Shown here: positions 35,213 to 47,247 of the stretch, piece after piece
How positions within the stretch are numbered: the stretch's first letter is position 1
How the letters are laid out: each line of letters opens with the position of its first letter
Origin: Acestrorhynchus altus
Lineage: Eukaryota > Chordata > Actinopteri > Characiformes > Acestrorhynchidae
Length of the DNA stretch: 64,000 nt
Assembly: GCA_034509495.1 (NCBI GenBank)
Contig: JAVGWO010000026.1
Location: 3,404,332 to 3,468,331 of the forward strand
Direction of reading: 5' to 3'
The notes under the pieces: generated by a model
What the model was told of the DNA's origin: nothing
The model's input: the letters and a program-made list of their open reading frames with translations, nothing else
Database searches by the model: none
Position numbers and translations under genes: made by a program

Positions 35213-36215
35213 TATCACTATAGTGCTGAGAATGGTCAACCAACAAGGATAAAGGATTAGAAATCCAACAGAAACCTGTGGATTAAAAAAATAAAGATTT
35301 AAAGAAAGGAACTGAACCAATGAAGCCACTGAACCTCAACAAGCTGAAAATGTCACAAAGCATGTAAGAACAAAATGACATTAGACATTTTTTTAAACAC
35401 CAAGTACCTTTTACGTATTGTAAATATTATCATGAAAAAAATATGATCAAGAAACATAATCCTTTCTTGTGACCTGAACACCTATTAAATATGCCATTTT
35501 CTCCCTTTGCGTATAAGGTTAACATTACAGATACAAGGTTTTTGCCAACACTGACATAAGATAATATATATGAGAGAAAGAGCCAAAAAGAGAGGGAGGG
35601 TTGAGAGAAAGACTGGAACTGGAAACTTTTTTTTTTTTTTTAAACTTACTTGTCAAAAAAGGACGTTTCAGACCAAAGTCCTTCATCAGCTTTACTAGAA
35701 AAGTGCTTCTGAAGCCGTTGGCGGTGAACCAATTGATATTCAAATATTAAGACATTTAAAGCAGAGCACTCATTCTAAAGGGCTCCGATGCAGTAAGTAT
35801 GTAGATGAGTTTCTTTTTTCTCACATTCCCTCGTTTCTGCTACCATAATAACTGACAATGCTAACAGTGAGGTTATTAGTATAATGCCTATTGCTGTTAA
35901 AATGTCTAAAGCCTCTGGGGGAAAAAAAGAAAAGCATTTGATTCTGGTGCTTCAAAGGTGCTCAATGAATCAATAATAATCCTTTTGTTCTTGCAGTGCA
36001 GAGTTACTTGTTTTCCTTGCAAAAGATGCTATAAACAGTCCTCACTGCAATACACGGGGTGGTGGCTGATCATGACTTGGAACGGTTTACTATAGCATAG
36101 TTGAATAATGAGAGTTCGGTATGTGACACACAATGAGGTGAGGCATATGTTGAGGTGACAAACTGAGCCTCAGTGGACACTGATGCAGCCACTTCAATAG
36201 AAAGCCCTGTATATT
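35213..36215. other. Gene-free stretch, nothing recognised
   Basis: Contains a T/A homopolymer patch at 35625-35642. No exon, RNA or repeat family recognised. Confidence 0.35.
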
Positions 36216-36219
36216 CAAA

Positions 36220-36545
36220 ATGGAGCTGTGAAACAAGACGGTAGCTTGGAGATAAACACCTTCACGTCCCAGCACTGGGGACCTGGGTTCAAGTGTGGGT
36301 GGAGTCTTTGTGTTCTCCCAGTGTCTGTGTGGGTTTCCCCACTCCCGGTGCTCGATGCAGCCCTTCAAGTGGATGGTTGTTTCTGGTAAAGAGCATGTTG
36401 TGTGTAATTGCGGCAGTTTCTCACTGGTATGTGAAATATGCTTGAGTGGTGAATGCGTCTGTGAAAAGTGTTGATTGCAAAGCGACCTTGGGTGTCTTGA
36501 AAGGTGCTAAATAAGTGTAACTTATATATCATTCATTTATTAATT
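36220..36545 (+). mobile_element. tRNA-derived SINE with LINE-type tail
   Basis: The head has 'gacggtagcttggagataaa' and 'acctgggttcaagtgtggg' (a degenerate pol III B-box 'ggttcaagtg'). The body has 'tgttctcccagtgtctgtgt', 'gggtttccccactcccggtg'. The tail has 'gcaaagcgaccttgggtgtc' and 'gaaaggtgctaaataagtgt', a 3' end I recall from fish SINEs. An AT-rich end follows. Diverged and inactive. Confidence 0.75.
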
Positions 36546-37070
36546 TGAATAGAAGCATGACATTGATTATGTAGCAGTCTTGGGTGTTATTTTGCGTACA
36601 CTCAGTCCACTAGCAAAAGCCTAGTTAAGTAAAGCTGGAACATGGGAAAACACAATATCCACTTTGTGTAAATGAGAATATAAGATGTCTGAGATAAGCT
36701 TTGCTATGACTATGCAGTAACAAAGGTGAGCATGCAGACCTCCACCAGACTGTTTGTTATGTGAAGTGAGCACCAAGACGCATGCTTTGCCAGGTGTGGT
36801 TCAAATGTGGGCTTAGAAGGAGCAAAAATGGGGGAAGTGAGCAGGTATCTGTGCAAAGTTATACACTAACCCCAAGCTGAAAGGCTTTAATATCTCTTCA
36901 GCTAGCAAACATCACAACATACATAGAGGGTATCAATACAATCCAGTATGAATTGGGAATAATTACTGGCAACCAAAAGGAATGTGCAACAGAGTCCATC
37001 CTAAAACCAGGACATACAGTACACATTGACCTGGCTTCTGAAAGTGAGAGGTCTGTGACCTGAAAGGATT
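36546..37070. other. Gene-free stretch, nothing recognised
   Basis: Possibly includes the degraded left part of the element that follows. Nothing firm. Confidence 0.35.
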
Positions 37071-37074
37071 TAGA

Positions 37075-37320
37075 GAGGGGTATAAAGCCCCCCAGCACTA
37101 AACTGGGGGAACTGTGTTCTCTGGAATGATTGTGCTCCCTCCATTATGCTTGAGGGGGTGAATGAGCATCCAACACCCTGACCTCATATTAACAATGCTC
37201 TTGTTGTTACAAGATGCAAACAAATCCTAATCACAACAATGTTGGGAATAGCATGACTTTTTAAAAACCTTTGATTTGAATGAGCAGGTGACCAAAAACA
37301 ACAGTCCATATAGTGAATAT
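37075..37320. mobile_element. Non-autonomous Tc1-like element (family 'T'), partial copy
   Basis: 'gaggggtataaagcccccca', 'gtgttctctggaatgattg', 'catccaacaccctgacctca' and 'cagtccatatagtgaat' are the right two thirds of the family seen at 1452-1975. Confidence 0.7.
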
Positions 37321-38935
37321 CCCATCAACTGCCAAAGCATAAAAAAATCAACTATTGTACATTACAGCATAGTAAAACAAGCTTATACGGGTTTCATTAA
37401 GCATTTGGTTTGAACGTCCACAATCTTTAACACCCACCGATTCCCCATAAGCCCTATCCCATCCCTTTGATTAGAAAACAAACTAGCTTTGTTTACAGTT
37501 AATTCAGTAGACTTATCCAATATGTGCAGGGCTATCAATAAATGATGAGTTCGCAAGACGTGTCATTTACTCAGTAGCTTGGGTGCCTGAGCCTTGTCTT
37601 TCTCTGTAATCCAAAACAAGGGTGAACTGGCCTGTGCTTGACCCAACGGTAATAATAGCTTTCAGAGACACATTGCATCTTTTATGAGCAAATGTTTGAA
37701 TCATATTGGCTCCATCTGTTTTTGTAAATTGGGTTTTTCAGAGGTGATGTTTTCTTAAGTGTCTAAGTTTTATTATACCAGTCCTGGTCTGTATGGAACT
37801 CCACTGTGTACATAAGAGACGTATAGTGTGAATGCATGCAAAGGGTGAAACAGATCCATCGATTGTAGAACATGTATTAACACCATAGTCCTTAGTGGAC
37901 ATGTCAGCTATTAACAGTTTATACTTTGTGAGCATGTTTTGTTCTATGATATTTGTTGACTTGCATACAAAACCCATTGATTTTAAAAGGCAGGGAATTG
38001 TGAGGGCCATGCCAAAAGCAGCTGGTCTCATTTGTTGTGCTGTTGTGTTTAGTTTTTTTTATTTTGAGTTGGTCATGTTTGCTTGCAGACATTGCTAATA
38101 TTTACTGAATTTCTGCAGTGGGGGTGTGCAATGTGTGAAAATGCATATTCTTTTCACCAATTTTTTGTCTTTTTTCATTTTCAGTATTTTTTTTTTCTTC
38201 ATCAGTTGAAAACATCTGTTTCCAAAATCCCTCTGGCTTTAGCTTTATCTAGATATTATTGTGTGGCAGGGGCATAGGTTTGGTCTCAATGTTTTTTATA
38301 GACAAAAATCAATGAATATGTAGAATGTGTGAAAACTGCACACAAAAAAGTATGAATCATTTATCATTGATATGTGGAGTTACCTCATAACTTCATTTTG
38401 GGAGATGGTCCCTGCCCCAATCTCAGTCTAACCCCTTACTTCCTTTGCACCATTGTGCTGAACAGATTCGCACCCTGCACCTACCCATCGCCTCCCTTCT
38501 ACTGAAGCCATGCACACAGTGAGACTGAGCACACGTGTCCATTACAGCCTTTGCTGCAGGGACCCTGGGAGCCAAGATATATGATGTCTTTGCATAATAG
38601 TGATGATTTACATGGTGTTGGGCATTTTTAAGGCCCTAATAACTTACCATTAGCACACTGATCAGCTCTAACCTCCTCCATGCCTGGCAGTAAGTAGATT
38701 ACTATACTTATAAGTATCTACCAGCCAATCAAAAACTAGCATGGCTAAAAATTATCTTGGGGATGTAGCTTCTGGTCTGGTGCACTGGAATTATCTGACT
38801 TCAAGGATAATACAAATATGACCAGGCCACAGGTTACATTTTTTTCTATCCCACTTCCATACATATGTTTCTGCAAGCAATGCTGCACAGTAGAACAGAA
38901 CACCAACCATTTTTTCCCTGTTGGATATGTACACA
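37321..38935. other. Gene-free stretch, nothing recognised
   Basis: AT-rich, repeat-poor in places (38390-38700). No exon or RNA gene recognised. Confidence 0.35.
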
Positions 38936-38941
38936 CGTCTA

Positions 38942-40241
38942 CACTCCCCTCCAAAAGTATTAGAACAGTGAGGTCAATCCCTTCATTGCTGTAGACTGAA
39001 AATATTTCTGTGGTACATGTACAAGATACAAGATACATAAATACAAAAGATCATAATTTCAGCTTTTATTTCTGGGTATTTACATCTGGATCTTATACAC
39101 AGTTCAGAAGATAGCACCTTTTGTCTGAACCCACCACCAATTTCTGTTTTTGTCCAAAAGTATTGGAATGTCAGGGGTGTTTTTTTTGCCAGTTTGTCTT
39201 GTTACATTGATCATTCATCAACAAATACTACTGAAAGTGTATGCTCAGTCACAGATTTGGGTTTTACCTGTGTAGACTGTACATTTATAGTTAGAGGAGT
39301 TACCAACATGAAAACCAGAGAGTTGACTATGGGCGAAAAAACAACCAGTTGTGTAGCTGAAAGAACATGGGGCCACTGCACAAATATTGGCTAAAACCAG
39401 TGCACCCATTTGGAAGGTCCTGAAGAAGAAAGTTGTACTCAGTAAAACATGTTGAACAGGTATACCAAGGAAAACAGCAGCAGACAGAAACATTGAAAAA
39501 AAAATGTAAATAAAGACCCCAAAACAACTACTAGTGACGTCAGCAACAACGTCCAGAAGGCAGGAGTGAAGGTATCACAATCTACTGTTCACAGAAGACT
39601 GAACAAAAGTCCAGAGGCTTGACCAGTACTTACAAACCACTAATTAGCCAGAAGAACAGGAAGATCAGGCTGGAATTCACCACCACACAGCAGCAGTACA
39701 GTGAACTCTATGTCTACAGAAACATTTTGTCTGCGAATATAAAGAAACTAATTTAGAGATTGTTCATCATGCAGCAAGATAATGACCTGAAACACACTGG
39801 GCCAGAAATGGAAGGTTTTAGATTGGCCCATCAATCTCTAGAATTCAGCCCTATAGAGCATGCATTTGGGAGTAATCCACCCAGAATTAACACTGAATTA
39901 GCACAACTGAAAGAGGCTGCAGTGAAAGCCTAGAAAAGCACCACAAGAGAAGAATGCAGAAGTTTAGTGATGTCAGTGGGTCACAGGCTTGAGGCATTTT
40001 TCAAAAGCAAAGGATTTGCTATTCGAATACCTTTCCTCATTAGTAAAATGGGTGGGTTTAGACCAAACGTTGCTATCTTCTGAACTGTGCATTAGACCCA
40101 AATGAAAATACCTGGAATGAAATGCTGAAAATGTTCTTTTGCCTTATAATCAACTTTCAATGTCAAACCAAAATGTTTTCATAGTCTACAGCGAAAATAA
40201 AGTGATTGTCTTCACTGTTCCAATACTTTAGTAAGGGAGTG
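38942..40241 (+). mobile_element. Tc1/mariner-like transposon with both terminal inverted repeats, transposase decayed
   Basis: The ends are inverted repeats: left 'cactcccctccaaaagtatt' and right, reverse-complemented, 'cactcccttactaaagtatt', continuing as 'ggaacagtga'-like sequence. Each end is flanked by TA (38940-38941 and 40242-40243), the Tc1 target duplication. The total length of 1300 bp is normal for the superfamily. Inside, the plus strand shows transposase-like remains: 'atcatgcagcaagataatga' (M-Q-Q-D-N, second Asp) at about 39766-39785 and 'ttctagaattcagccctatagagc' for the final Glu region (39835-39860). Frameshifts and stops throughout show it is dead. Confidence 0.85.
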
Positions 40242-41113
40242 TATATACAGAGCAAAGGAACAATACATTGAATAATGAATGCATTCTTTATTTACCTCAT
40301 TCCATTAGCAGTGATAATTGATTTATACATACATAAAGCTTCACAGATTCAGATCAATGCATTTCCACACACCTAACACACACACACACACACACACGCA
40401 CACACACACACACACTGTACAAAGCCAGGTGTCTCACTGAGCTACTGTCGCAACCTTCCTTAAAGTACCAAAGGCAGTGTGAGGTGTGTAACACTTTTAA
40501 TTATATCAGCTCTCTCACTTGCTTAACTCTGCCATATGGTAATCTTCAAAGGAGGGAAATAGCTGCAGCATATGCAAAACTGCATGCTGCAAAGGAATCG
40601 AGTGTTAATAGGCAACAACCTCGCACACCGTTCACATGTTCAAATACACAGACTCTCTGCCTCACACACACATGTTCAAATATACTGCCTCTTTTCCTTG
40701 AGCGCCCTCCACTCACATGTTCATATATGCAGACTTTCTTCTACTGGCACACACAGCTGAGTGACAAGGGTGCAAAAGCAACACATTTCTCGGTGCTTTG
40801 AAAATCGTGACATCTGGCTGTGCTTGAGGTGTCAAAGTCTCTTGGTTGTCATTTATAACCATGCTAATTAATTTTAACAAAAGAAACTAACGAGGGAAAT
40901 GGCACAGGTGTGTCACACAAACCTGCCTTCCTGATCCGAACCTGTAAACTTAAGATAAGAATAACATTCCCAAGCCTGCCTGCTGATCTGATACATATTC
41001 CTGTAAATACAGGTATGAACACGGAAGAAAGCCAAACATGTCTTAGAGCTATCGTTCAGGTAAGTACGCTACACAGCAGGAACAGTCAGTGACGCTTGGT
41101 ACTAAAAACAATA

Positions 41114-41150
<37 letters not shown>

Positions 41151-43375
41151 TAAGTAAAATCAATACAATCGCATTTCTTACCTGATAGCTGTGAGATTTC
41201 AGGTTCTCTCACAGTATTTTGTTTTTTTTTATTGACTAATTTATCGATTAATTGATTACATGACTGGAACTTTATATATGCTTATTGTGCATCTCAGAAA
41301 AAAGTTAAAAGTCAGATTTTATGTTCATTCCACGTTAATGATGTATTTCATACTGATCAGGATGGCTTATAGCTCTTAGAAGGAGAAATTTCAGAATTTC
41401 ACAAGATTTTAATATTCAGGTTTGACTAAATTACCAATTAAAACAACACAAAACAAAAACTAAATATTGAAAAGCTTGAAATATATCACTTTAACTGTAA
41501 TGAGAAATAAATATGAGTTCATTTATTTTATTAAATATGTTATATATTCATCCCTCAAAAGTGAAGCCCCCTCAGGACTAGCACCTGTGCTGGCAGGATG
41601 CATTATGATGTGTTGCTCTGCCCATCCCCATCTTTCAAATGACAGAACATATTTCCCAATGTTAATATCTGCATATAGTTTTTAGCAGTTTGTTTTATGT
41701 TACTATACCTATATAGTGACTACACTATAAAATAAGGCAGGGTTAGGAAAAAAGTGATTGACAGCTTTGATGGGAAGAGACCATCTGCTGTACTGTTCGG
41801 TTCGTTACATATAGCTGTAATCATGCTGTCAGGCATCTAGCTAGTTGATCATACTATTATTTATATACATACTATTTTATCTGTATGCCTGATGTTTGCA
41901 TGAAATGGCCAGATAACATCAGTGCAGCTAGATGTACTGATAGTATATGTACTCTGTGCCTGTTGACTTTCTTACAGCAGCTCAGGGGTTAAACTGGAAC
42001 ATGGTAGCTTCTCAGCCACAAACAGAGCAAAAGAGTTGAGTTCTGGTATGGTAATTTGATGGAAATGTAAACAATTTCATAATAAAATAGATAGAACCGC
42101 ACTTCTAATGTTGAAACATTACACTTACTGGGTACCACTCCGGTCCATCAGGCTGCACCATAAACCTAGGACGTTCTGAGACATGCTTGGTGAGTAGGTG
42201 TGTCTGTCTCTATCTCTGGTCTTCAGTGGGAAGACTCTGGTTGCACGTTTGAGCACATGGAGGACAATTTGGCTTTATTTCTATAGAACACAAGGGAACG
42301 GAAACCATGGTGGCCATGTGATCTACAATCACTGAGTATGACGAATGAGTATCACGAATGAACCAATAAAAACAAACAAGCAAATAAAAATCAGTGATCA
42401 CACCTTTAAGTGAGTACAAGCGCTATTATCATATACAAAAAAAAAAAAATAATAATAATAATAAAAAATAATAAAGATGTGAAAAAGAAGGTGCAGGAGT
42501 GTAACTGTTATCAGTCAAGAAAAAAAGGTTTTAGCTTCATTTATTTATACAATCTCAGAATCTTTGAATACATTACAGATTTTGACGACAGCCTTAAGTG
42601 CACAATTAGAATATTTTTAAAGAATACAAAACACAGGCAACATAAGTGAAGCATGATCTACATAAAAAGCTGGTGATAAATATTTAAAGTAAACCGGGCA
42701 ACAAAAGCCTATGTCTACCCTCTTAGAAGTATATTTATTATTAAATGGCCTTGGGTGACTTGGAATTCTGCTTACTGTAACACAGTACAATAGGACATAC
42801 CTTTTCTTGACGGAGAGCAGGTTTATACATTAATACTGCAAGAAAAGGCTGCTTCCCCTCTAAACACTCTATTCATTCTAAATATAAAACAAACTCAGAA
42901 CCGGTCAGTGGTTGTAGATTATCAAAAGTAGTGTCTGAATTGACCTCAGATAGAACCCAATTTAAGCAGACAAATTAAGCCTAGAACATCTACCAGCACT
43001 ATGTAAATAGGTGTCTCATATTTACATAGCACAAGTCTGAAAGGACCAATGACTGACTGTAGTTAATACTGCCTTTGTTTGTAAATATAACGGATTGTCA
43101 AAGAGCATTTTATAATGTAACGATCAATTCTTAGGCACATACATCCACATACCCCTACATAGGACATCAAATCTAAGAATAAATCCAAAAAGCCTTTGGA
43201 TTACACACACCGCCACCTACCACTGCCATCACAACAGCCACTAATGCACCACTGGCCTACCTAGGTGGATGCTGTGACGTACTTTTGATGCTGGATGAAG
43301 TAGTAGAGGGAGAAATGCTTTGGTTTCTTGCCATCTAAAACATGTAGGAAATAAATATTTAATTATTTATTGGTC
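40242..43375. other. Gene-free stretch 3' of ARAP2, simple repeats only
   Basis: (CA)n at 40377-40414, (AT)n at 41118-41147 and (AAT)-like at 42445-42474. The rest is AT-rich. The part nearest 43.4 kb may be the ARAP2 3' untranslated region, with further possible AATAAA words on the minus strand at 42734-42739 and 42540-42545. Confidence 0.4.
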
Positions 43376-43381
43376 TGCCTG
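43376..43381 (-). promoter_or_regulatory. ARAP2: Candidate polyadenylation signal (AATAAA) for ARAP2
   Basis: AATAAA on the minus strand, about 70 bases after the ARAP2 stop codon. It would give a very short 3' UTR, so the further copies near 42.74 and 42.54 kb are equally possible. The call rests on the hexamer alone. Confidence 0.3.
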
Positions 43382-43449
43382 AGTCATTGTACTCTTCTGA
43401 CATCCACTTTGTAGAAGTACATCTTAGGGGAACCTCTTTTAACATTCTC

Positions 43450-43806
43450 TCAGCTCTCTTTGGGAGTGCGTCCCGTTTGGTTGAGAACAGTGCTCAGTTC
43501 GTTGAGAAGGTTTAGTGGCATCTGACCTGCTCCATATCCAAACATAGACTTCTTTTGTGGAGCTTTGCTGTGATTACCTGAGTCTTGATGTGAGGGCACA
43601 ATTTGAGGTGGTCCATCACTGGTTGCTCTGTCACTTGGGAGGAGAGAGTTTCCTCCACTAGTGGCTACTTTGTGTCCTAATTTGAAATCCCCTTTTTGGT
43701 TCTTATGCTTTAAATGGCTCTCCAGAACAGCAGTCTTATGCTTACTATCGGCTTCCGCTGAGTTCTCAGTCTTGAACGTGACATTCGTGGGCACCATCCT
43801 GTTGTC
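43450..43806 (-). CDS. ARAP2: ARAP2, terminal coding exon (C-terminal tail)
   Basis: Begins after an acceptor 'ctacttccatccacag' at a GAC codon (phase 0) and ends at TGA 43450-43452, giving 118 residues. The sequence is polar and low-complexity and predicted disordered (Lys/Ser/Asn/His-rich, e.g. 'KTENSAEADSKHKT'), with a short hydrophobic end 'LNLLNELSTVLNQTGRTPKE'. That end is the part I recognise: mammalian ARAP2 ends with a similar 'E-E-L-N-V-V-L-Q-x-x-R-T-L-P-K-E' segment. The middle is not conserved to my eye. The exon joins in phase with the exon at 46997-47060, although one or more intervening exons may be missing, because the stretch expected after the PH domain (with a 'DIWPP'-like motif) was not found. 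Confidence 0.85.
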   Translation of the reverse strand, partial: DNRMVPTNVTFKTENSAEADSKHKTAVLESHLKHKNQKGDFKLGHKVATSGGNSLLPSDRATSDGPPQIVPSHQDSGNHSKAPQKKSMFGYGAGQMPLNLLNELSTVLNQTGRTPKES

Positions 43807-44295
43807 CTGTGGATGGAAGTAGAGAGAATTAGTATTTGGGATCAACTCAGCCTTTGCTTTTTGACTTATATTGTCACGTTTTGTGCATGTATGTAGAAAT
43901 TACACCAAACAAGAGAACAATTTGATTAGTGACTATTATGTGAATCCTAGACATAGTGAAAGGAGAGCTTTGATGCTGACCTCTTTGCTTTGTCTTCTTT
44001 TTGTATTCTGTGATCCACCGCAAGCGGAACTACGCACTGTACTGTTTGGTGGAAATGAAAATGTGCTCTTCTTTGTGCAAGTAGGCCACAACTCACCACC
44101 ATTCTGCGTGGATAAAAAAGCAAGGTAATGCTGTAGTAGAATAAAGGCCACTGAAATGAATATGGTGAATGATTTGATTGATATGATTTTAACATGTTTA
44201 ATGTAAGTTCTATGCAGTTAAAAAAAATGTAACATACTAAATGCATCTGACGTAATATTTAACACTTTTTTAGCACCTCTAATAATAAATGAATG
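43807..44295. other. Intron sequence between the last two recognised ARAP2 exons
   Basis: A plus-strand frame 43871-44128 (85 codons, 'VLFGGNENVLFFVQVGHNSP') crosses it. It has no known domain and is likely chance or old repeat. Confidence 0.4.
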
Positions 44296-44299
44296 CTAA

Positions 44300-44314
44300 A
44301 ATAGGTAATAAATA

Positions 44315-44366
<52 letters not shown>

Positions 44367-44395
44367 ACGAACGCTAGCAAGCAAGCAAGCTCTGG
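44300..44395. repeat. (GAAA)n followed by (GCAA)-like repeat
   Basis: About 13 GAAA units (44312-44366), then 'gaacgaacgctagcaagcaagcaagc'. Confidence 0.93.
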
Positions 44396-44429
44396 AAAAA
44401 CTTAGAGACCACTCCAGTTTTTTGTCCTT

Positions 44430-44645
44430 AAATCAGCTTCTCTATGGTAAGGTGCACACATCTCATCCACACACAGTGATACACACAAGTGAATTCACAC
44501 ACTAGGAAGCACTGAGCACACATGCCCAGAGCAGTAGGTAGCCCTATCCATGGTGCCCAGGGAGCAGTTGGGAAGATAAGTGCCTTGCTCAAAGGTACTT
44601 CAGTCCTGCCCTTACATGGATTCAAACCAGTAAAGTGCCAAAAAA
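44430..44645 (+). repeat. Interspersed fish repeat (probably SINE-related)
   Basis: 'actaggaagcactgagcaca', 'catgcccagagcagtaggta', 'ggtgcccagggagcagttgg', 'gtgccttgctcaaaggtact', 'tggattcaaaccag' is a word order I recall as a very common teleost repeat whose 'ggattcgaacc' end derives from a tRNA-like B-box read in reverse. Only the internal part is present. Confidence 0.6.
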
Positions 44646-44648
44646 GCA

Positions 44649-44692
44649 TGCACACACACACATGCACACGCACACACACACACACATACACA
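44649..44692. repeat. (CA)n microsatellite, interrupted
   Basis: CA run with ATG and CG interruptions, next to the repeat above. Confidence 0.9.
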
Positions 44693-44729
44693 ACACCTGT
44701 TAATTTAAGGTCCCATAGTAGACCAAATC

Positions 44730-45316
44730 ATAGTCTTAGGAATGGTCTGTAGACCTCCAGAACAGGATTATATCGAGACATAGATCTGAGGAAGGTTACA
44801 GAAAAATGTCGGCTGCATTAAAAGTCCTAATGAGCATAGTGGCCTCCATCATCTGTAATTGGAAGAGGTTTGGAACCACCAGGACTCTTCGTAGAGCTGG
44901 CCACAGCCAAACTGAGTGATTTTAGTAGGAGGGAGGGCCTTAGTCAGGGAGATGACCAAGAACCTAATGGTCATGCTGACAGAGTTATAGAGTTGCTTTG
45001 TGGAGAGCGGAACACCTTCCAGAAGGACAACCATTTTAACATCACCTAACCAATCAGGCTTGTATGGTAGAGTGGCCAGACAGAAACCAATCCTCAGTAA
45101 AAGGCATGACAGCCCGTCTGGAGGCACCTAAAGGAGTCTCAGACCATGATAAACTATTGTTTTGGAAACCAGGCACTGCTCATCACGCTGTAGGCATGTT
45201 TTTCTGCACTAGGAACTGAGAGACGAGTTCCTTAGTCAGGGTCAAGGGAAAGATGACTGCAGCGATGTACAGAGACATCCTTGATGATAAACCTGCTCCA
45301 GAGCATTCTAGAACTT
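44730..45316 (+). mobile_element. Tc1/mariner-like transposon fossil (N-terminal and middle of transposase)
   Basis: The plus-strand nucleotide sequence follows the fish Tc1 order: 'ggtctgtagacctccagaac', 'tgagcatagtggcctccatc' , 'gtagagctggccacagccaa', 'gaccaagaacctaatggtca', 'ccagaaggacaaccatttta', 'tagagtggccagacagaaac', 'ctcagaccatgataaac', then after a deletion of the first catalytic Asp region 'aaaccaggcactgctcatca' and 'gtacagagacatccttgatg'. The frame is broken many times. It abuts a family 'T' non-autonomous copy at its right end. Confidence 0.85.
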
Positions 45317-45329
45317 GTACTGGGATGAA

Positions 45330-45545
45330 GGTCACCCCCCCGCCCCCAGCATTGAGCCATACAGCAGAGAAACTGTGGCCTTTGGAATGATGGTGCATCC
45401 AATAGTTTTCCAAGTACTGAACAATACCAAAAACTGGGGAGTTGAGTACGTATGCAGGGCGGAGAACAACCAACAAACTTACCTCACTAACACTCGTCAC
45501 TGAACGGAATCAAAGCCTCTGCTGATTTTTGAATAGCTGTAGAGG
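45330..45545. mobile_element. Non-autonomous Tc1-like element (family 'T'), partial copy
   Basis: 'ggcctttggaatgatggtgc', 'catccaatagttttccaagt' and 'cctcactaacactcgtcac' with 'ggaatcaaagcctctgc' match the middle and right parts of 1452-1975. It may have inserted beside or recombined with the preceding Tc1 copy. Confidence 0.65.
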
Positions 45546-46996
45546 CTGTGTTTATTTCACTTCAAAAACCAACAAAATATGCACTTTGGCCAAGTTTACC
45601 TAAACCTTTGCAGACAGTGCATGGCCTCAGTGTTATCTACACACTGCTACTCATTATCATGCTGATTATTCTTCTATACTTCAGCATATGACTGTCAAAC
45701 CAAAATAAGCGTGACACTTGTTTTCCTCTTCATAAATGCTTTAATATAAAACCTTAAGAATTTTTGGAGAAAACTCTAAATCGCTCCGTGTCAAACCACA
45801 AGTGTAAAAGCTCAAGTGTTCCATATCATAAATCTCAAAGAAAATGCCAAAACAAGTGCATTTTCACAAACTCTGCACTTACAGACACTAGAACTCCTAT
45901 CTCAGTACTAGCAAAAAAACAATTTTAAGACCTTAATGATGTAGGAACAAATGTGCTGGAACATTTCGCACCAGTACCTGGGCAACCGGAACGCCCTCTT
46001 TTCGCTTGCTAAGACAGCTTGTACTTTTCCCGCGACTTGGTGGCCTCTGATCCTGTTCCTGGCATATACGTCCTCATTTTAGCAGCAGAAAGGGCTCATC
46101 TACCTGTACCTTTACCTCTACATTGTTCCTCTGCAGTTTCTATGGAAACCACGCCTCAGCGAGTGGTGGTTAAAAAGATAGGAGAAGAATGCGAAAGTGC
46201 CTAGTCTGAGGGTATCAATTAGTTACTCTCTCTTTCTCGCTCTCTCTCTCTCTCACACACAGACACACACACACACACACACTTGCAGAAGCCTGGTGTA
46301 CACTTAAGAGATGCGCTATAAAACTTTTCAGAGCTCTTATTTTTTTAAACCGTATCGCTAGATCGGAACAAAAACACAAAAAGAAGGACAAAAGCTCACA
46401 ATAAAATAAGAGACCTGAGGAAGGCAGATAAGGCAGAAGCACTTGGGCAGAAAAAAGGGGGTGAGGGAGGGTGGGGGAGGGATCCAGACAACGTCTAAAT
46501 CATTGCTAGCCTCCCCGCCAATGTGTGCCCTCCGTTTCTATTATTACTGCACGGTGAGCTGACTCAGGCCTTTGGTCTGTAGCTGCACTCAGCTGCTGAG
46601 AGAAGAGGGTGATGGAGCCAGTGTGATTGTGGCAGTCTACATGACCTTATTTCTGCTAAAAGACTTTTCCGGATAATGTGATTTATGCTGGCAGAGAATG
46701 ACCTCAAAAACTTTCCCCTTATTCACATAACTAACCCCCCCCCCACCACCACCACCACCACCACCACCTTCCCCCTTTGGCTAGGAAAGGAAAATGCTTA
46801 ACCGAAACAAAGCAGTTTCTCGTTTGTTTCAGCCTGCACAGAGGCTCAGTGAGTAAACACATTTTTCACAGAAGGAAATATGTAATTAGGAAATCTAAGG
46901 AAAGAACATCTGTTTGTGTTCTGAGTAATCGGCACAGAAACACTGTTAATGCGCTTTAATTACGTATTCACACAGTGACAGCATAAGTGAGCTCAC
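45546..46996. other. ARAP2 intron, mostly unassigned
   Basis: (CT)n(CA)n at 46224-46281, a C run at 46733-46743 and (ACC)n at 46743-46768. The block 46500-46720 is repeat-poor with mixed composition and might be conserved non-coding DNA. The plus frame 46019-46204 is not recognised. An ARAP2 exon may be hidden here or in 43.8-45.5 kb. Confidence 0.4.
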
Positions 46997-47060
46997 CTTG
47001 CTTCTGATAATGGAAATAACCCAGTCCAGCTGAGAATCCTTTCCTTCACAGCAGAAATAC
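46997..47060 (-). CDS. ARAP2: ARAP2 exon, end of C-terminal PH domain
   Basis: Read as G-TAT-TTC-TGC-TGT..., giving 'YFCCEGKDSQLDWVISIIRSK' in two parts ('YFCCEGKDSQLDW', 'VISIIRSK'). This is the last strand and C-terminal helix of the PH fold; the invariant Trp of the helix is present ('LDW'). The first base completes the Trp codon TG|G from the previous exon. Donor GTGAGC. Acceptor 'cccctaataag' is a weak pyrimidine tract, so the exact left edge is slightly uncertain. In family members the matching stretch is 'W-x-L-C-C-D...E-W'. Confidence 0.88.
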
Positions 47061-47247
47061 CTTATTAGGGGAACACAAGGTCAACACTGAACTTCACTGC
47101 TGTACCACTTTACAGCCTATTAAAATAGCAAACGCCTCCTACGTACGAGGCCTTCACATTTTGAAGACTGGAATAAAAAGGAAAAGCATATAAATGTGGC
47201 TCTTCTGTGAGGGACTGTGCAATTAGGCCAAAATAAATAGCACTTAC

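Noticed and set aside
34813..35260. Open frames on both strands with internally repeated protein text
   Set aside because: They are a by-product of the palindromic double hairpin; both strands give nearly the same peptide.
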